From Notospermus geniculatus (Eukaryota; Nemertea; Pilidiophora; Heteronemertea; Lineidae), in the NCBI GenBank assembly GCA_002633025.1, contig NMRB01001074.1, positions 137,088 through 201,087 of the forward strand: 64,000 nt of DNA. Reading direction: 5' to 3'. This document shows positions 61,701 through 64,000 of the stretch, in pieces. The notes under the pieces are model-generated. The model made no database searches. It was not told where the DNA came from and saw only the letters and a program-made list of their open reading frames with translations. The first letter of the stretch is position 1. Each line of letters opens with the position of its first letter. The translations under genes were made by a program, and so were the position numbers.

Positions 61701-64000
61701 TTATATTCAGTGAACTCTAAATATCTATAGAACCTGGCAAGTCTTTCAACTGGAACATGAAATACTGTGTGACCTCTACAAGTTGTTAGAGCAGGTTTTT
61801 GGATAGGACTTGACTAGCTAACTATCGGTAACCATGGAACAAGTGGGCTGCTAGCGCCACTCCTCGCCTCGCTCGATGATACTCTACATCGTGAAAAAAC
61901 ACTCTCCTATGGGTAGCGTGCAACAGTTGGCCAATGATTGTGTTCCCACAGCAACATAAAGACGACTTGATTCAAAGGGTTACGTAACTTGTTTCAGGGA
62001 AAAGAGAAATGTCATGTGACTGAACCTGACCAATCAAACCTGTTCATTTCTACCATCATCATTGGCCAGCATTCTAAGTGGCTATAGCGGTGAGGTGTTA
62101 GCCTAACTTACCTTTCCTAGGCCTAGAGTGAACAGAGCGCCACCGTCTGGGTGAGTCTGTGGAATCAAAATGTGCCAAACTGTACAACCACACCCTCCGC
62201 CAAACGCAAACCATCAAAACCCAACAATGGAAAGAAATGGGTGTTTTCTCTTAAAACATGGCGTCCACTAGGGCACGGACAAGATGCGGAATGCAAATTT
62301 AGTAAATCCGCATTCATTCAGCAACCTCTCCGCATATTCTTGAAAGATTCCATCCATTGTCTTTATCATTCCTAAACATTTCCCGGCGTTTCTGCACTTT
62401 CGGGAGAGGGCAAAATGCCCAATAGTCATTGACACGGAAAGAATGCCGAAATGGCATTACGGTATTTGCTTCCGCAACCCTTCCTAATGTTGTCGGCGCT
62501 CTAGTGGACGCCACCCATTACCTGCGTGGTTCCATAATTCGTTAGCTAACAAGTGCTACCAATGTGGAAAGTTTTCCCAAAAGATAGTTATTATAAAAAC
62601 TTACTCGTTCGATTTAGGTTATCTCGTCTGACTTTGTTGCGATTGGCAAATACCCGCATATCTGGAGGAGGGTGGTGCCCCCTTGTGGTAATGTCATTAG
62701 TGATATCATCTGTGGAGCGTAACGGTTCATTACTGCAGACGATGTACTGGTCAGGTCCATGGAATATGTCAGTCAGTGACTGTACCTGGAACGAGGTTGG
62801 AGAAAAGTTACGGGATGAAAGTCAAAATTAACCAACAAAATAGGAGCAGTCAGCCGCGCATATTGCTAACAGATGGCAGCACAGTCTTAGCGGACCAAAT
62901 GTACAGGAAATCTATTATGATCGCTGCTCGATCGATGATGACTGGGTCCGCTAGATGCATTGAATTGGGCCCTAGTGACACCTAGTGGTCAACTCGCTGA
63001 CAGCTCCTATTGGTTACAGCTGGTAGTCCCACCACAAGGGATACGGTAGCCACGCCCCATGAATATTTTACGGGCATGGAAGAATAGAACAGCTATCAGC
63101 TTGCGGTAGAGTGATGAAATGTCCCCAAGATCAATGAGGACCTGAATTATTCAAGGTCCAATCGAACAGCTGTAACTCAAGCCGTTAAAATACAAACTAT
63201 TTAAGGGATAACATTTTGATAACTTTAATCGATCAAACTCAAACTATTGATTATTGGCCACGTTCAATTTCTATCAATACTTAAACAACAGCGACAGCGC
63301 AATTTTGAGATTACATGACTTCAGATCATTGAACGGTGTCGAGATCACGATATCAAGTGCCGGTACTTCAACTGGACACCTGTAACTAAATGTCCACTTA
63401 CCCTGGATCTATCAACTGTGAAGAGTTTCCGCACGCCCATCCCAAATAACTCGCTCATGTCGTCTACGATTTGTTCGAAAGATTGAGCAGTTCGTCTGTT
63501 CAGTAACAACGTATGTTTTTCTGTATGATCTGTGTTTTTGTAAACAGTGATTTTCTTAGGAGTCCGATTTGACCTGATACTTGATGGTGAGGAGTCATCA
63601 CTTGTTGTTTTATTACTATGTCTGGGGCGCCGCGGACCAGGATGCGGTCGCTGAGGTCCATCTGGGTCACTGGCAGTACCCCGTAAAAAGTCATTAAAGG
63701 CCCGTTGCCCACTGCGCGGTTTTGCCACACGCCACGGTTTCCTGCGCACGACTCGATCAGGGTCTATTCCTTTTGCTTTGTTTCTGTTTGTAGAACACAC
63801 ATAACGTCCATTATTTTGTAACCCCTCCAATGAATCGACGGCATGATTCCCACCCGGCGTCCAGATGGCACGAACACCAAACCCCAGATCCTTCATCCGG
63901 CTACTGAGTTCATTACACAAGGAGTCCATCGTCCGGTACCTCCTGTCGTTGAGAGTGACCCGGGTACCGGTGTAGTTCTGGTCACCATCTTTGTAGAAAT
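9651..64000 (-). CDS. RP1-like DCX/PLAT megaprotein, whole gene (5' end beyond window)
   Basis: One minus-strand gene, about 62 exons and roughly 8,500 residues in view. Order: DCX-DCX, PLAT 1-2, beta-trefoil-like, Pro-rich linker, PLAT 3-4, acidic linkers, 15.7 kb exon, short linkers, PLAT 5-18, stop. Exon borders were placed by reading GT..AG sites and checking phase from exon to exon; only the 47 kb linker region has an unresolved phase. DCX domains bind microtubules, and PLAT/LH2 domains are beta-sandwiches that bind lipid or protein. In the RP1/RP1L1 family (DCX pair plus one giant exon) the protein sits on photoreceptor axonemes, and LOXHD1 is a PLAT-array protein of hair-cell stereocilia. 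A role on the axoneme or in ciliary membrane linkage is inference. No signal peptide or membrane segment is visible. Promoter and first exon lie beyond the right edge. It could equally be named a LOXHD1-like DCX fusion. Confidence 0.85.
10851..11778 (-). CDS. PLAT domain 17 (A type), three exons
   Basis: Exons 11615-11778, 11369-11461 and 10851-10986. Landmarks: [88 protein letters not shown]. The last two exons are repeated at 7369-7461 and 6849-6984 in the overlapping contig. Confidence 0.9.
11106..11177 (-). mobile_element. tRNA-like SINE head, third type
   Basis: Minus strand: a GTCCGGACTTTTGGTTGATG start and a B-box-like GGTTTGAATCC. The allelic copy at 7109-7180 keeps GGTTCGAATCC. The ends do not pair as an acceptor stem, so it is not a working tRNA gene. 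Confidence 0.4.
11904..12973 (-). CDS. PLAT domain 16 (B type), three exons
   Basis: Exons 12810-12973, 12442-12599 and 11904-11995. Landmarks: [74 protein letters not shown], then [15 protein letters not shown]. It ends in an acidic tail ([10 protein letters not shown]). A SINE lies in the intron between the last two exons. Confidence 0.88.
12071..12353 (-). mobile_element. tRNA-headed SINE, copy 1
   Basis: On the minus strand it starts with a tRNA-like head (A box around TAGCCTAGTGGTTA, B box GGTTCGAATCC). A body containing AAGTGAGGAACATGAGTAGC follows, and then a tail ending in AAATACAAATA-like text. The head cannot pair as a full tRNA. It is intronic in PLAT 16. Confidence 0.75.
13165..14180 (-). 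CDS. PLAT domain 15 (A type), starts inside a shared exon
   Basis: The rest of exon 14014-14245, then exons 13446-13535 and 13165-13297. The shared 232-nt exon fuses the end of PLAT 14 to [17 protein letters not shown] and [14 protein letters not shown]. Then follow [24 protein letters not shown] and [16 protein letters not shown]. Loss of the intron that normally separates B from A units makes this the only place where two PLATs share an exon. The right limit is approximate. Confidence 0.88.
13732..13935. promoter_or_regulatory. TGACGTCA-dense intronic block 1
   Basis: Contains GATGACGTCATC, TTGACGTCAAATGACGTCG, CACGTGA, TGACGTGTG and GGACGTCAGC within 200 bp. Such CRE and E-box-like words are unusual elsewhere in the window. 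It could be an enhancer or a palindromic repeat element. Confidence 0.4.
14180..14961 (-). CDS. PLAT domain 14 (B type)
   Basis: Exons 14807-14961 and 14486-14643, plus the start of exon 14014-14245. Landmarks: [71 protein letters not shown], then [15 protein letters not shown] across a phase 2 junction. The left limit given is the approximate domain end inside the shared exon. Confidence 0.88.
15247..15887 (-). CDS. PLAT domain 13 (A type), two exons
   Basis: Exons 15721-15887 and 15247-15457. Landmarks: [88 protein letters not shown]. The second exon is the fused form. The intron between them carries tandem copies of a degenerate unit around 15535-15660. Confidence 0.88.
16109..16631 (-). 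CDS. PLAT domain 12 (B type), second copy of duplicated pair
   Basis: Exons 16477-16631 and 16109-16343 (155 and 235 nt, equal to PLAT 10). Landmarks: [61 protein letters not shown]. It differs from PLAT 10 by only a few residues (C/Y before EYKV and EEEK versus EEEQ at the end). Confidence 0.9.
16747..16873. repeat. 24-bp minisatellite at a splice donor (PLAT 11)
   Basis: Five units of the same repeat as 18437-18608, more diverged from each other. The frame is open through all of them (PLPG, ALPG, PLPG) to a stop near 16746. Confidence 0.8.
16850..17383 (-). CDS. PLAT domain 11 (A type), second copy of duplicated pair
   Basis: Exons 17220-17383 and 16850-17075, the same lengths as PLAT 9 (164 and 226 nt). 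Landmarks: [54 protein letters not shown]. The frame stays open through the five downstream minisatellite units ([24 protein letters not shown]), so longer splice forms are possible. Confidence 0.9.
17629..17766 (-). repeat. Fragment of the giant exon inserted in an intron
   Basis: About 138 bp matching 35848-35984 of the giant exon at about 93% by eye. On the minus strand it still reads [15 protein letters not shown] and QMEEKQNA in an open frame, but no splice sites frame it. It lies exactly between the two halves of the tandem PLAT duplication. Confidence 0.85.
17781..18321 (-). CDS. PLAT domain 10 (B type), first copy of duplicated pair
   Basis: Exons 18167-18321 and 17781-18015. Landmarks: [83 protein letters not shown]. 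The second exon (235 nt) fuses two B-type exons. It is almost identical to PLAT 12. The intron just after its donor holds a copied piece of the giant exon. Confidence 0.9.
18437..18608. repeat. 24-bp minisatellite at a splice donor (PLAT 9)
   Basis: About seven units of CTGGTAATGGTTTGACATAC plus TGAC. On the gene strand each unit reads CCAG then GTCAGTATG, a donor-like site, and encodes QYVKPLPG. One unit has GTTAG instead, which puts a stop in the read-through frame. Confidence 0.8.
18588..19304 (-). CDS. PLAT domain 9 (A type), first copy of duplicated pair
   Basis: Exons 19141-19304 and 18588-18813. Landmarks: [34 protein letters not shown], then [17 protein letters not shown] and [16 protein letters not shown]. 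It is nearly identical to PLAT 11 (EDLL versus EELL, LEMDSE versus LEVESE). The second exon ends inside a 24-nt minisatellite; the donor giving 226 nt matches PLAT 3 and 11. Its central intron carries a SINE that the sister copy lacks. Confidence 0.9.
18868..19128 (+). mobile_element. tRNA-headed SINE, copy 2
   Basis: Same family on the plus strand: B box GGTTCGAATCC at about 18909, the body word AAGTGAGGAACATGAGTAGC, and the tail TCAAATACAAATAC. The 5' head is truncated. It is in the central intron of PLAT 9, and the duplicate intron of PLAT 11 lacks it. Confidence 0.75.
20811..20828 (-). CDS. Micro-exon linker between PLAT 8 and 9
   Basis: An 18-nt exon, phase 1 at both ends, reading PEPED after the split codon. 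An acceptor CACAG and donor GTAAGG flank it. It restores correct phase between PLAT 8 (leaves phase 1) and PLAT 9 (enters phase 1), though the frame would also survive without it. Support is splice sites and phase only. Confidence 0.5.
21184..21705 (-). CDS. PLAT domain 8 (B type, fused exon), two exons
   Basis: Exons 21417-21705 and 21184-21266. The 289-nt exon fuses the two N-terminal exons of a B-type [51 protein letters not shown]. The second exon (phase 2 entry) reads [17 protein letters not shown]. The usual GHDG motif is replaced by [16 protein letters not shown], so a surface loop normally conserved in this gene has changed. Confidence 0.82.
21833..22103 (-). mobile_element. tRNA-headed SINE, copy 3
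   Basis: Minus-strand copy with B box GGTTCGAATCC (about 22038), the body word GAGGAACATGAGTTGC, and a small internal duplication of a TTTTACTTGCTCTTGCA unit at 21944-21976. It is in the intron between PLAT 7 and PLAT 8. Confidence 0.7.
22231..22781 (-). CDS. PLAT domain 7 (A type, divergent), two exons
   Basis: Exons 22522-22781 and 22231-22372. It starts [18 protein letters not shown], then [17 protein letters not shown], a longer insertion ([17 protein letters not shown]) and [12 protein letters not shown], followed by [12 protein letters not shown]. Here the first two A-type exons are fused and the tryptophan of GDWKV is replaced. It is the most divergent PLAT of the array. Confidence 0.82.
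22951..23830 (-). CDS. PLAT domain 6 (B type), three exons
   Basis: Exons 23679-23830, 23355-23433 and 22951-23097. Landmarks: [81 protein letters not shown]. The intron layout equals PLAT 2 (152, 79 and 147 nt). Confidence 0.9.
24238..25118 (-). CDS. PLAT domain 5 (A type), three exons
   Basis: Exons 24958-25118, 24561-24647 and 24238-24370. Landmarks: [89 protein letters not shown]. Phase and lengths (161, 87 and 133 nt) match PLAT 1 closely. It is the first PLAT after the giant exon. Confidence 0.9.
25333..28562 (-). CDS. Six short phase-symmetric linker exons
   Basis: Exons 28482-28562, 28118-28144, 27361-27465, 27024-27080, 26388-26405 and 25333-25377. All are multiples of three and enter and leave in phase 1. 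The first reads [14 protein letters not shown], carrying the giant exon's repeat motif in a separate exon. The others are acidic: [48 protein letters not shown] and [14 protein letters not shown]. Any subset could be skipped without a frameshift, so linker length is probably varied by splicing. The 9-residue and 6-residue exons rest mainly on their splice sites and phase. Confidence 0.65.
26601..26713 (-). CDS. Possible alternative last exon with polyglutamate tail
   Basis: An acceptor at 26714-26715 opens in phase 1, the phase left by linker exon 27024-27080. It reads [16 protein letters not shown], then [14 protein letters not shown], then T and six Glu, and stops at TAG 26601-26603. The amphipathic LIQWLRAYV segment and the acidic end look like a real C-terminus. 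If used, it would end the protein after the giant exon and drop PLAT 5-18. I recognise no family and see no clear AATAAA just downstream. Confidence 0.45.
27985..28060 (+). mobile_element. SINE tail fragment, copy 4
   Basis: Only the 3' portion is present: CTTCCATACTTACAAGGGCC, then GGCCCTGACGG and the TCAAATACAAATA tail. It is intronic between two linker exons. Confidence 0.65.
28866..44560 (-). CDS. Giant repeat-filled exon (about 15.7 kb)
   Basis: A single open exon of about 5,220 codons, broken only by the 31054-31308 gap. The acceptor at 44561-44562 enters in phase 1 ([15 protein letters not shown]) and a GTGATC donor lies after AAIQP at 28866. In order it holds a Cys cluster ([14 protein letters not shown]), an acidic segment, W-E-x-E-N-T-E-P repeats (43.6-43.0 kb), [13 protein letters not shown] repeats (42.3-40.9 kb), AGTSxSPD repeats (39.5-38.7 kb), TTGTGASP blocks (38.4-36.5 kb), a basic helix ([15 protein letters not shown], 35.9 kb), ATGTSPP units (33.0-32.5 kb) and DMATSPTP repeats (31.7-29.0 kb). 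No globular domain is seen. One giant Ser/Pro-rich exon recalls the long exons of RP1 and RP1L1. It is probably disordered and phosphorylated (inference). Confidence 0.9.
28990..31720 (-). repeat. 15-residue (45-bp) coding minisatellite, DMATSPTP type
   Basis: Units read [14 protein letters not shown]-x. They are nearly perfect around the gap (30.83-31.70 kb) and become diverged and longer (about 18-20 residues) towards 29 kb, as in an array that grows at one end. The core ATSP is kept in almost all units. Confidence 0.9.
31054..31308. other. Assembly gap of 255 N inside the giant exon
   Basis: It lies within the 45-bp minisatellite. The reading frames left and right of it differ, so 255 cannot be the true length if the exon is intact. 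Confidence 0.95.
38680..39560 (-). repeat. About 20-residue AGTSxSPD coding repeat
   Basis: Units like [17 protein letters not shown] with core G-T-S-x-S-P-D. Longer-spaced copies ([10 protein letters not shown] and [13 protein letters not shown]) lie at the left end of the block. Confidence 0.8.
40950..42260 (-). repeat. 17-residue (51-bp) coding minisatellite, [14 protein letters not shown] type
   Basis: About 24 units of [17 protein letters not shown] within the giant exon. G-A-S-P is almost invariant while the EYK end varies. The plus-strand open frame across it is a by-product of the repeat. Confidence 0.9.
43040..43585 (-). repeat. 10-residue (30-bp) Trp/Glu coding repeat
   Basis: About 18 units such as [10 protein letters not shown] and [10 protein letters not shown], alternating acidic (SENTEP) and basic (RKNVQP) forms, with a tryptophan at the start of most. 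No known family is recognised. Confidence 0.85.
44880..45250. repeat. Degenerate repeat upstream of the giant exon
   Basis: Loose repeats of GATATTGGCATCA and GGGCATCAATGATGA in the intron before the giant exon. The rest of 44561-46149 shows nothing recognisable. Confidence 0.4.
46150..46337 (-). CDS. Possible alternative or terminal exon
   Basis: After an acceptor at 46338-46339 the frame continues open from phase 1 as [16 protein letters not shown], runs to KDHKKKQG and stops at 46150-46152. I see no strong donor before the stop. It may be an alternative 3' end giving a protein without the giant exon and PLAT 5-18, or chance. Only the open frame, the acceptor and the correct phase support it. 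Confidence 0.3.
46530..48365 (-). CDS. Acidic linker exons before the giant exon
   Basis: Exons 48342-48365 (EPTPELQD), 47112-47746 and 46530-46571 ([14 protein letters not shown]). The long one reads [16 protein letters not shown].. to [11 protein letters not shown] and is Ser/Glu/Asp/Pro-rich. The small exons are phase 1 at both ends. The long exon has an open frame to an acceptor at 47746, but that acceptor needs an incoming phase 2. An internal acceptor giving exon 47112-47705 would restore phase 1. Either there is an unseen micro-exon or the internal acceptor is used. No domain is recognised. Confidence 0.6.
48511..48687. mobile_element. 177-bp TIR element, TTAA-type flanks
   Basis: Left end GGCGCTCCTCCACTTGACA and right end TGTCAAGTGGAGGAGCACC are inverted repeats extending about 55 bp. 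TTAA occurs on both sides (one base offset on the left). It lies in an intron of the acidic linker region. A diverged relative is at 58333-58515. Confidence 0.7.
48978..49873 (-). CDS. PLAT domain 4 (B type), three exons
   Basis: Exons 49713-49873, 49380-49537 and 48978-49033. Sequence landmarks: [65 protein letters not shown], then a phase 2 junction completing the R of RWLDAGVDD. The exon pattern (161, 158 and 56 nt, phase 0 then 2) is the one reused by PLAT 14, 16 and 18. It is the last PLAT before the giant exon. Confidence 0.87.
50102..50290. other. Assembly gap of 189 N in an intron
   Basis: Bordered on its left by a run of G. It lies between PLAT 3 and PLAT 4 exons, and the flanking exons are in phase without it. 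Confidence 0.9.
50432..51049 (-). CDS. PLAT domain 3 (A type), two exons
   Basis: Exons 50895-51049 and 50432-50657. It begins [16 protein letters not shown], then [16 protein letters not shown] and NEGNTDEFK. The second exon is 226 nt and fuses the two C-terminal exons seen in PLAT 1 and PLAT 5: [24 protein letters not shown], then [13 protein letters not shown]. The 189-base assembly gap at 50102-50290 lies in the following intron and costs no coding sequence that I can detect. Confidence 0.87.
51224..51439 (-). CDS. Pro/Lys/Ser-rich linker exon
   Basis: A single 216-nt exon, phase 1 at both ends, reading [18 protein letters not shown], then repeated K-S-P-E and S-P units ([17 protein letters not shown]) and ending KSIFE. 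It is disordered, basic and dense in SP sites that proline-directed kinases could use (inference). Being phase-symmetric, it can be skipped without breaking the frame. Confidence 0.8.
51738..53379 (-). CDS. Beta-trefoil-like region between PLAT 2 and PLAT 3
   Basis: Exons 53247-53379, 52852-52955, 52511-52684 and 51738-52131, all in matching phases. The text has no PLAT signature. It contains repeated strand-turn units such as [31 protein letters not shown] and [15 protein letters not shown], each about 40-50 residues apart, as in FGF/IL-1/fascin-type beta-trefoils. A Cys-rich stretch [16 protein letters not shown] lies in the last exon. I infer one or two trefoil folds from this spacing; the fold is not proven. 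Such a module is not part of the RP1 architecture I know. It ends at LFPEVIQ, followed by the Pro-rich linker. Confidence 0.7.
52288..52500. promoter_or_regulatory. TGACGTCA-dense intronic block 2
   Basis: Contains CTGACGTCATCA, several GACGT/ACGTC words, CACGTGG twice and GCGTCACGTGG. It resembles block 1 in reverse orientation (shared GGTCxAATTGAC and TGTGGTGT stretches). Confidence 0.4.
53509..54734 (-). CDS. PLAT domain 2 (B type), three exons
   Basis: Exons 54580-54734, 53946-54024 and 53509-53678 (155, 79 and 170 nt). It starts [16 protein letters not shown], then [29 protein letters not shown] with [18 protein letters not shown], and [13 protein letters not shown]. The G-x-D-G-x-G-x-G-W and FPC-x-RWL signatures mark the B-type PLATs throughout the gene. 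After [16 protein letters not shown] it continues into a short helical tail ([13 protein letters not shown]) that leads into the trefoil region. Confidence 0.88.
54432..54551. mobile_element. 120-bp hairpin MITE, copy 1
   Basis: Almost the whole element is one inverted repeat: it starts GGGCCGTATTTTAAAACG and ends CGTTCTAAAATACGACCC, with an unpaired loop near CTCGATGG. The flanking ATA trinucleotides may be the target duplication. It is intronic between PLAT 1 and PLAT 2. Confidence 0.75.
55078..60962 (-). CDS. PLAT domain 1 (A type), three exons
   Basis: Exons 60799-60962, 56549-56635 and 55078-55210. The split arginine codon (phase 1) joins DCX2 to [16 protein letters not shown]. Then come [13 protein letters not shown] and [13 protein letters not shown], the phase 0 exon [23 protein letters not shown], and [20 protein letters not shown]. 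This is the basic three-exon PLAT architecture of the gene (164, 87 and 133 nt). The 4.2 kb intron between the first two exons holds hairpin and TIR elements. Confidence 0.88.
55300..55482 (-). mobile_element. Second tRNA-derived SINE type
   Basis: The minus-strand head at 55482-55409 has A box GGTGTAGTGGTTC and B box GGTTCGAATCC, with acceptor-like arms GCCACGG and CTGTGGC. A non-tRNA body follows. The head differs from the 12071 family. It is intronic upstream of PLAT 1's third exon. Confidence 0.5.
57064..57238. mobile_element. 175-bp TIR element, 5-bp target duplication TTGTT
   Basis: Begins CAGGCGTGGCTCCAG and ends CTGGACCCGCCCCTG, flanked by TTGTT at 57059-57063 and 57239-57243. Ends, length and internal AAATT-rich text match the element at 2368-2543 in the same orientation. 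It lies in the intron between the first two PLAT 1 exons. Confidence 0.8.
57477..57595. mobile_element. 119-bp hairpin MITE, copy 2 (opposite orientation)
   Basis: Starts GGCCCGTATTCTAGAACG and ends CGTTCTAGAATACGGCCC, the same family as 54432-54551. The loop is reverse-complemented, so the two copies lie in opposite orientation about 3 kb apart in neighbouring introns. Confidence 0.75.
57600..60798. other. Large PLAT 1 intron, otherwise empty
   Basis: Apart from the TIR relative at 58333-58515, no exon, repeat or conserved motif was recognised here. Confidence 0.5.
58333..58515. mobile_element. Diverged relative of the 48511 TIR element
   Basis: Begins AGGCGTCGCTCCATTTGAGA and ends with a decayed inverted copy. 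It shares the internal block GTTTGTGTCATTGGTCTTAG with 48511-48687. It sits in the large PLAT 1 intron. Confidence 0.55.
62259..62513. mobile_element. 255-bp TIR element in the DCX2-PLAT 1 intron
   Basis: Left end TGGCGTCCACTAGGGCACGG is inverted at the right end (TCGGCGCTCTAGTGGACGCC). No ORF and no clear target duplication. Only one copy is seen in this window. Confidence 0.55.
62605..64000 (-). CDS. Doublecortin domains 1 and 2 (N-terminal exons)
   Basis: Two exons, 63402-64000 (continuing off the right edge) and 62605-62785. The first reads in frame from the edge with FYKDGD, then [13 protein letters not shown] and [12 protein letters not shown], and ends its first domain at NGRYVCS: a typical DCX ubiquitin-like fold. 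A basic Ser/Pro linker follows ([12 protein letters not shown]). DCX2 starts at [10 protein letters not shown] and is split by an intron after LFTVDRSR (phase 0). It finishes in the second exon with [19 protein letters not shown]. Exon 62605-62785 ends in phase 1 (donor GTAAG). A DCX pair at the N-terminus is the arrangement of RP1, RP1L1 and DCDC2. Microtubule binding is known for the family and inferred here. The true start codon is not in the window. Confidence 0.9.

Overview
This is eukaryotic, intron-rich genomic DNA of about 42% G+C by eye. The organism is most likely a marine invertebrate deuterostome (echinoderm, hemichordate or cephalochordate). I infer this from gene style, tRNA-derived SINEs and heavy haplotype polymorphism; no single marker proves it. 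Almost the whole window is one minus-strand gene. It enters at the right edge inside a doublecortin domain (start codon outside the window) and ends at a TGA at 9651-9653. I could place about 62 exons, nearly all joined in compatible phases with GT..AG borders, giving roughly 8,500 residues. The combination of an N-terminal doublecortin pair with one enormous repeat-filled exon resembles the RP1/RP1L1 family of axonemal microtubule proteins. Here it is combined with 18 PLAT/LH2 domains of the kind found in LOXHD1.

Layout in transcript order (right to left): two DCX domains (64000-62605); PLAT 1-2 (60962-53509); a cysteine-containing beta-trefoil-like region (53379-51738); a Pro/Lys/Ser linker (51439-51224); PLAT 3-4 (51049-48978); acidic linker exons (48365-46530); a giant exon of about 15.7 kb (44560-28866) made of several minisatellite-like protein repeats; six short phase 1-1 linker exons (28562-25333); PLAT 5-18 (25118-9651). 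The PLATs alternate strictly between an A type (G-D-W-K-V start) and a B type (Y-K-V start), so they look like nine A-B pairs. One pair was duplicated recently (19304-17781 and 17383-16109). A piece of the giant exon sits in the intron at that duplication's junction.

The left end is an assembly overlap, not extra biology. Single N bases at 1763 and 7485 join contigs whose ends repeat each other: 780-1762 matches 1764-3297, and 3494-7484 matches 7486-11480. The second set of last exons (5652-7461) is therefore best read as the other haplotype. The overlaps expose two insertion polymorphisms of non-autonomous DNA elements. Introns also carry hairpin MITEs, terminal-inverted-repeat elements, a tRNA-headed SINE family and two TGACGTCA-dense blocks. 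No independent protein-coding gene, functional tRNA or rRNA gene, or CRISPR array was found.
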